Positions 62,804 to 64,000 of a stretch of 64,000 bases of DNA are shown here, piece after piece. The notes under the pieces were generated by a model. That model was not told the origin of the DNA. It saw only the letters and a list, made by a program, of their open reading frames with translations, and ran no database searches. Positions within the stretch are counted from its first letter, which is position 1, and each line of letters begins with the position of its first letter. Position numbers and translations under genes: made by a program. Source of the DNA: Apilactobacillus nanyangensis (GTDB taxonomy: Bacteria > Bacillota > Bacilli > Lactobacillales > Lactobacillaceae); the NCBI RefSeq assembly GCF_016861915.1, contig NZ_BOLX01000009.1, forward strand, positions 1-64,000. Reading direction: 5' to 3'.

Positions 62804-63289
62804 ATGAATGTTTTAAAGTTAAAAAGATCTACATATTTAATTATTGGGATAATAATTATATTGGTTGCTCTTGGGATTAGAAACACCATTGATAATGGTA
62901 AGTTTTATCAATTTACAAACAACAACGCTGGATTGCTTGTAAAAGCTGATGAAAACAAAAAAGTTATTTGGAAAATGGTAAACGAAGACTCATATGTTAC
63001 ATATCTTTATTTCAACAAGAATAACCAGGTTTTAATTGCTGAAGACAAATCTGATCTAAATGGAATTTATAAGAATCCAAACAATTACAGTGATGATATC
63101 GGAACATTTAAAGACAACGGTGGCGAAATTACTTTCAACATCAAATACGACGAAGAACAAGTTAACATTAAAATTTACAATTTAAAGAAGGTTAACAATA
63201 ACAAATTTGTTGGTATTAGTGAAACTGACTCAGGTAGCACTTCATTTAAAAAGAACATCACAATTACCAAAGATGGTTATATTCAATAA
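62804..63289 (+). CDS. Unknown protein with N-terminal membrane anchor
   Basis: 161 aa that I do not recognise. After a short basic start (MNVLKLKRSTY) comes one hydrophobic segment (about 11-25, including LIIGIIIILVALG); the remainder is hydrophilic, rich in Asn, Lys and Asp, and looks beta-rich (GGEITFNIKYDEEQVNIKIYNL). This suggests an extracytoplasmic domain held by one helix or an uncleaved signal. Own promoter and site AAGGAGAAG; a terminator behind. Probably accessory. Confidence 0.7.
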   Translation: MNVLKLKRSTYLIIGIIIILVALGIRNTIDNGKFYQFTNNNAGLLVKADENKKVIWKMVNEDSYVTYLYFNKNNQVLIAEDKSDLNGIYKNPNNYSDDIGTFKDNGGEITFNIKYDEEQVNIKIYNLKKVNNNKFVGISETDSGSTSFKKNITITKDGYIQ

Positions 63290-63310
63290 AAAAGGGCGTC
63301 TATGTCTAAT

Positions 63311-63341
63311 AAAAAAAGCATTCCAAAATGGAATGCTTTTT
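63311..63341. terminator. Bidirectional terminator at 63.3 kb
   Basis: AAAAAGCATTCC AAAAT GGAATGCTTTTT between convergent genes. Confidence 0.93.
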
Positions 63342-64000
63342 ATTTGTCATCAACTAATCGAAATTTGATTTTAGCCCCTACTTCTTGGGAACTATTAGCA
63401 TGATCAACTTTGACATTTAATTGTTTGAATGGGAAGGTTGCTTGCATATGAGTAACTCTGTTAGACATATCAGGCATATTCTTCATTAATTCGTTAATAT
63501 CCAATCTCTTGGTGTAGAAACGAACAAGTGCCCTAACCCAATTAATTCCTGTTGCTCTGCTTAAGAATATTGTTTCAGTTAAACGTAGTGGTCTAATACC
63601 AACATATTCTGACTCGCCCTTCTTATTTTGATTAAACAAGATTTGGACTAATCCAATCCAATTAGAGCTTTGAATATGAGATTTTGATTCCTCAATATCT
63701 CTTTGTAATGCATCATCATCTAAGACATATGGAGTCTCATATGCAGTTACATAGTCTAAGTCACTCTTATTATTACTAATTAGCTTTTCCGTTGAGATAA
63801 AGTAACTTTCATCTTGAGTTACAAAGAAGTTTAGTGCATAGGTAACATCCTTAGGTAAAACAACCCCTGTTTCTTGATCAGGTGGTAATACTTGAACATT
63901 TAAATCAGTGTATTTCTTCAATTGCTTTAGTAGGAAATGTCTATTTCCAGGAATGAATACTCTAACTGGTTTTTCAAGCTCAATGATATTTAGAATGGCC
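63340..64000 (-). CDS. Unknown protein, C-terminal part (runs off the window)
   Basis: The frame stays open to the window edge, reading ...IIELEKPVRVFIPGNRHFLLKQL before the TTG at 63921, so that TTG is internal and the true start lies beyond 64000. At least 219 residues are seen. No catalytic motif is recognisable; the end is a basic, beta-rich segment (NVKVDHANSSQEVGAKIKF). No family assigned. Convergent with the previous gene over a shared terminator. Confidence 0.75.
   Translation of the reverse strand, partial: AILNIIELEKPVRVFIPGNRHFLLKQLKKYTDLNVQVLPPDQETGVVLPKDVTYALNFFVTQDESYFISTEKLISNNKSDLDYVTAYETPYVLDDDALQRDIEESKSHIQSSNWIGLVQILFNQNKKGESEYVGIRPLRLTETIFLSRATGINWVRALVRFYTKRLDINELMKNMPDMSNRVTHMQATFPFKQLNVKVDHANSSQEVGAKIKFRLVDDK

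Noticed and set aside
1-64000. CRISPR arrays, insertion sequences, prophage or toxin-antitoxin modules
   Set aside because: No regularly spaced repeats, transposase, integrase, phage structural or toxin-antitoxin genes were seen on either strand.

Overview
The window is a chromosomal stretch of a low-GC Gram-positive bacterium, most likely a member of the Lactobacillaceae. The reasons are AT-rich DNA with strong GGAGG-type ribosome binding sites, T-box leaders in front of argS and thrS, a Lys-type MurE followed by a D-aspartate ligase and an aspartate racemase (an L-Lys to D-Asp cell-wall bridge), an L-2-hydroxyisocaproate dehydrogenase of the lactobacillus type, and the gene orders polA-mutM-coaE-nrdR-dnaB-dnaI-thrS-infC-rpmI-rplT and yqeG-yqeH-yhbY-nadD-yqeK-rsfS-yqeM. 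Genus and species cannot be fixed from this window. Nothing looks like a prophage, insertion sequence, CRISPR array or plasmid; it is mostly core chromosome with a more variable right end.

Layout. 0.3-5.8 kb: a peptidoglycan cross-bridge operon (asnB, murE, D-Asp ligase, racD). 5.8-7.5 kb: a DUF1516 membrane protein, hicDH and a DUF2187 protein. 7.5-9.5 kb: tRNA-Gly(CCC), a T-box leader and argS. 9.6-15.5 kb: a class A PBP and the YhaO/YhaN nuclease-ATPase pair. 15.5-19.3 kb: prsA, a YtxH-like protein and hit, divergent from ecsAB. 19.4-25.5 kb: trmB, a small membrane protein gene with an AUU start, ytpP, ytpR, sftA and murC. 25.6-37 kb: a BI-1 family protein, then the polA-to-rplT replication, repair and translation block. 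37-43.4 kb: the yqe ribosome-assembly/NAD operon continuing into tmcAL, yceD and rpmF. 43.6-51 kb: an OmpR/HK two-component pair, plsY and parEC. 51-60.6 kb: LysR, ppaC, pnuC, msrBA, a surface nuclease, a YdjM-like hydrolase, rqcH, degV and panE. 60.6-64 kb: a THF riboswitch with folT, gpx, a GNAT, a long hairpin, an unknown membrane-anchored protein, and the 3' part of an unknown gene that runs off the window.

RNA-level control is dense. I see two T-boxes (specifiers CGC and ACC), an L20-type attenuator before infC, a THF riboswitch before folT and a pseudoknot-capable leader before pnuC. Two genes start at non-standard codons (infC at AUA, the 20.1-20.4 kb gene at AUU), and rpmF starts at UUG. 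Many promoters have an extended -10 of the form TGATANAAT.

I found no clearly new multi-gene system. The observations most worth following are the complete transcription unit with an AUU start at 20.06-20.41 kb, the AUA start of infC, the candidate riboswitch upstream of pnuC, the Fur-family-like box before msrBA, and the long orphan hairpin at 62.64-62.71 kb.
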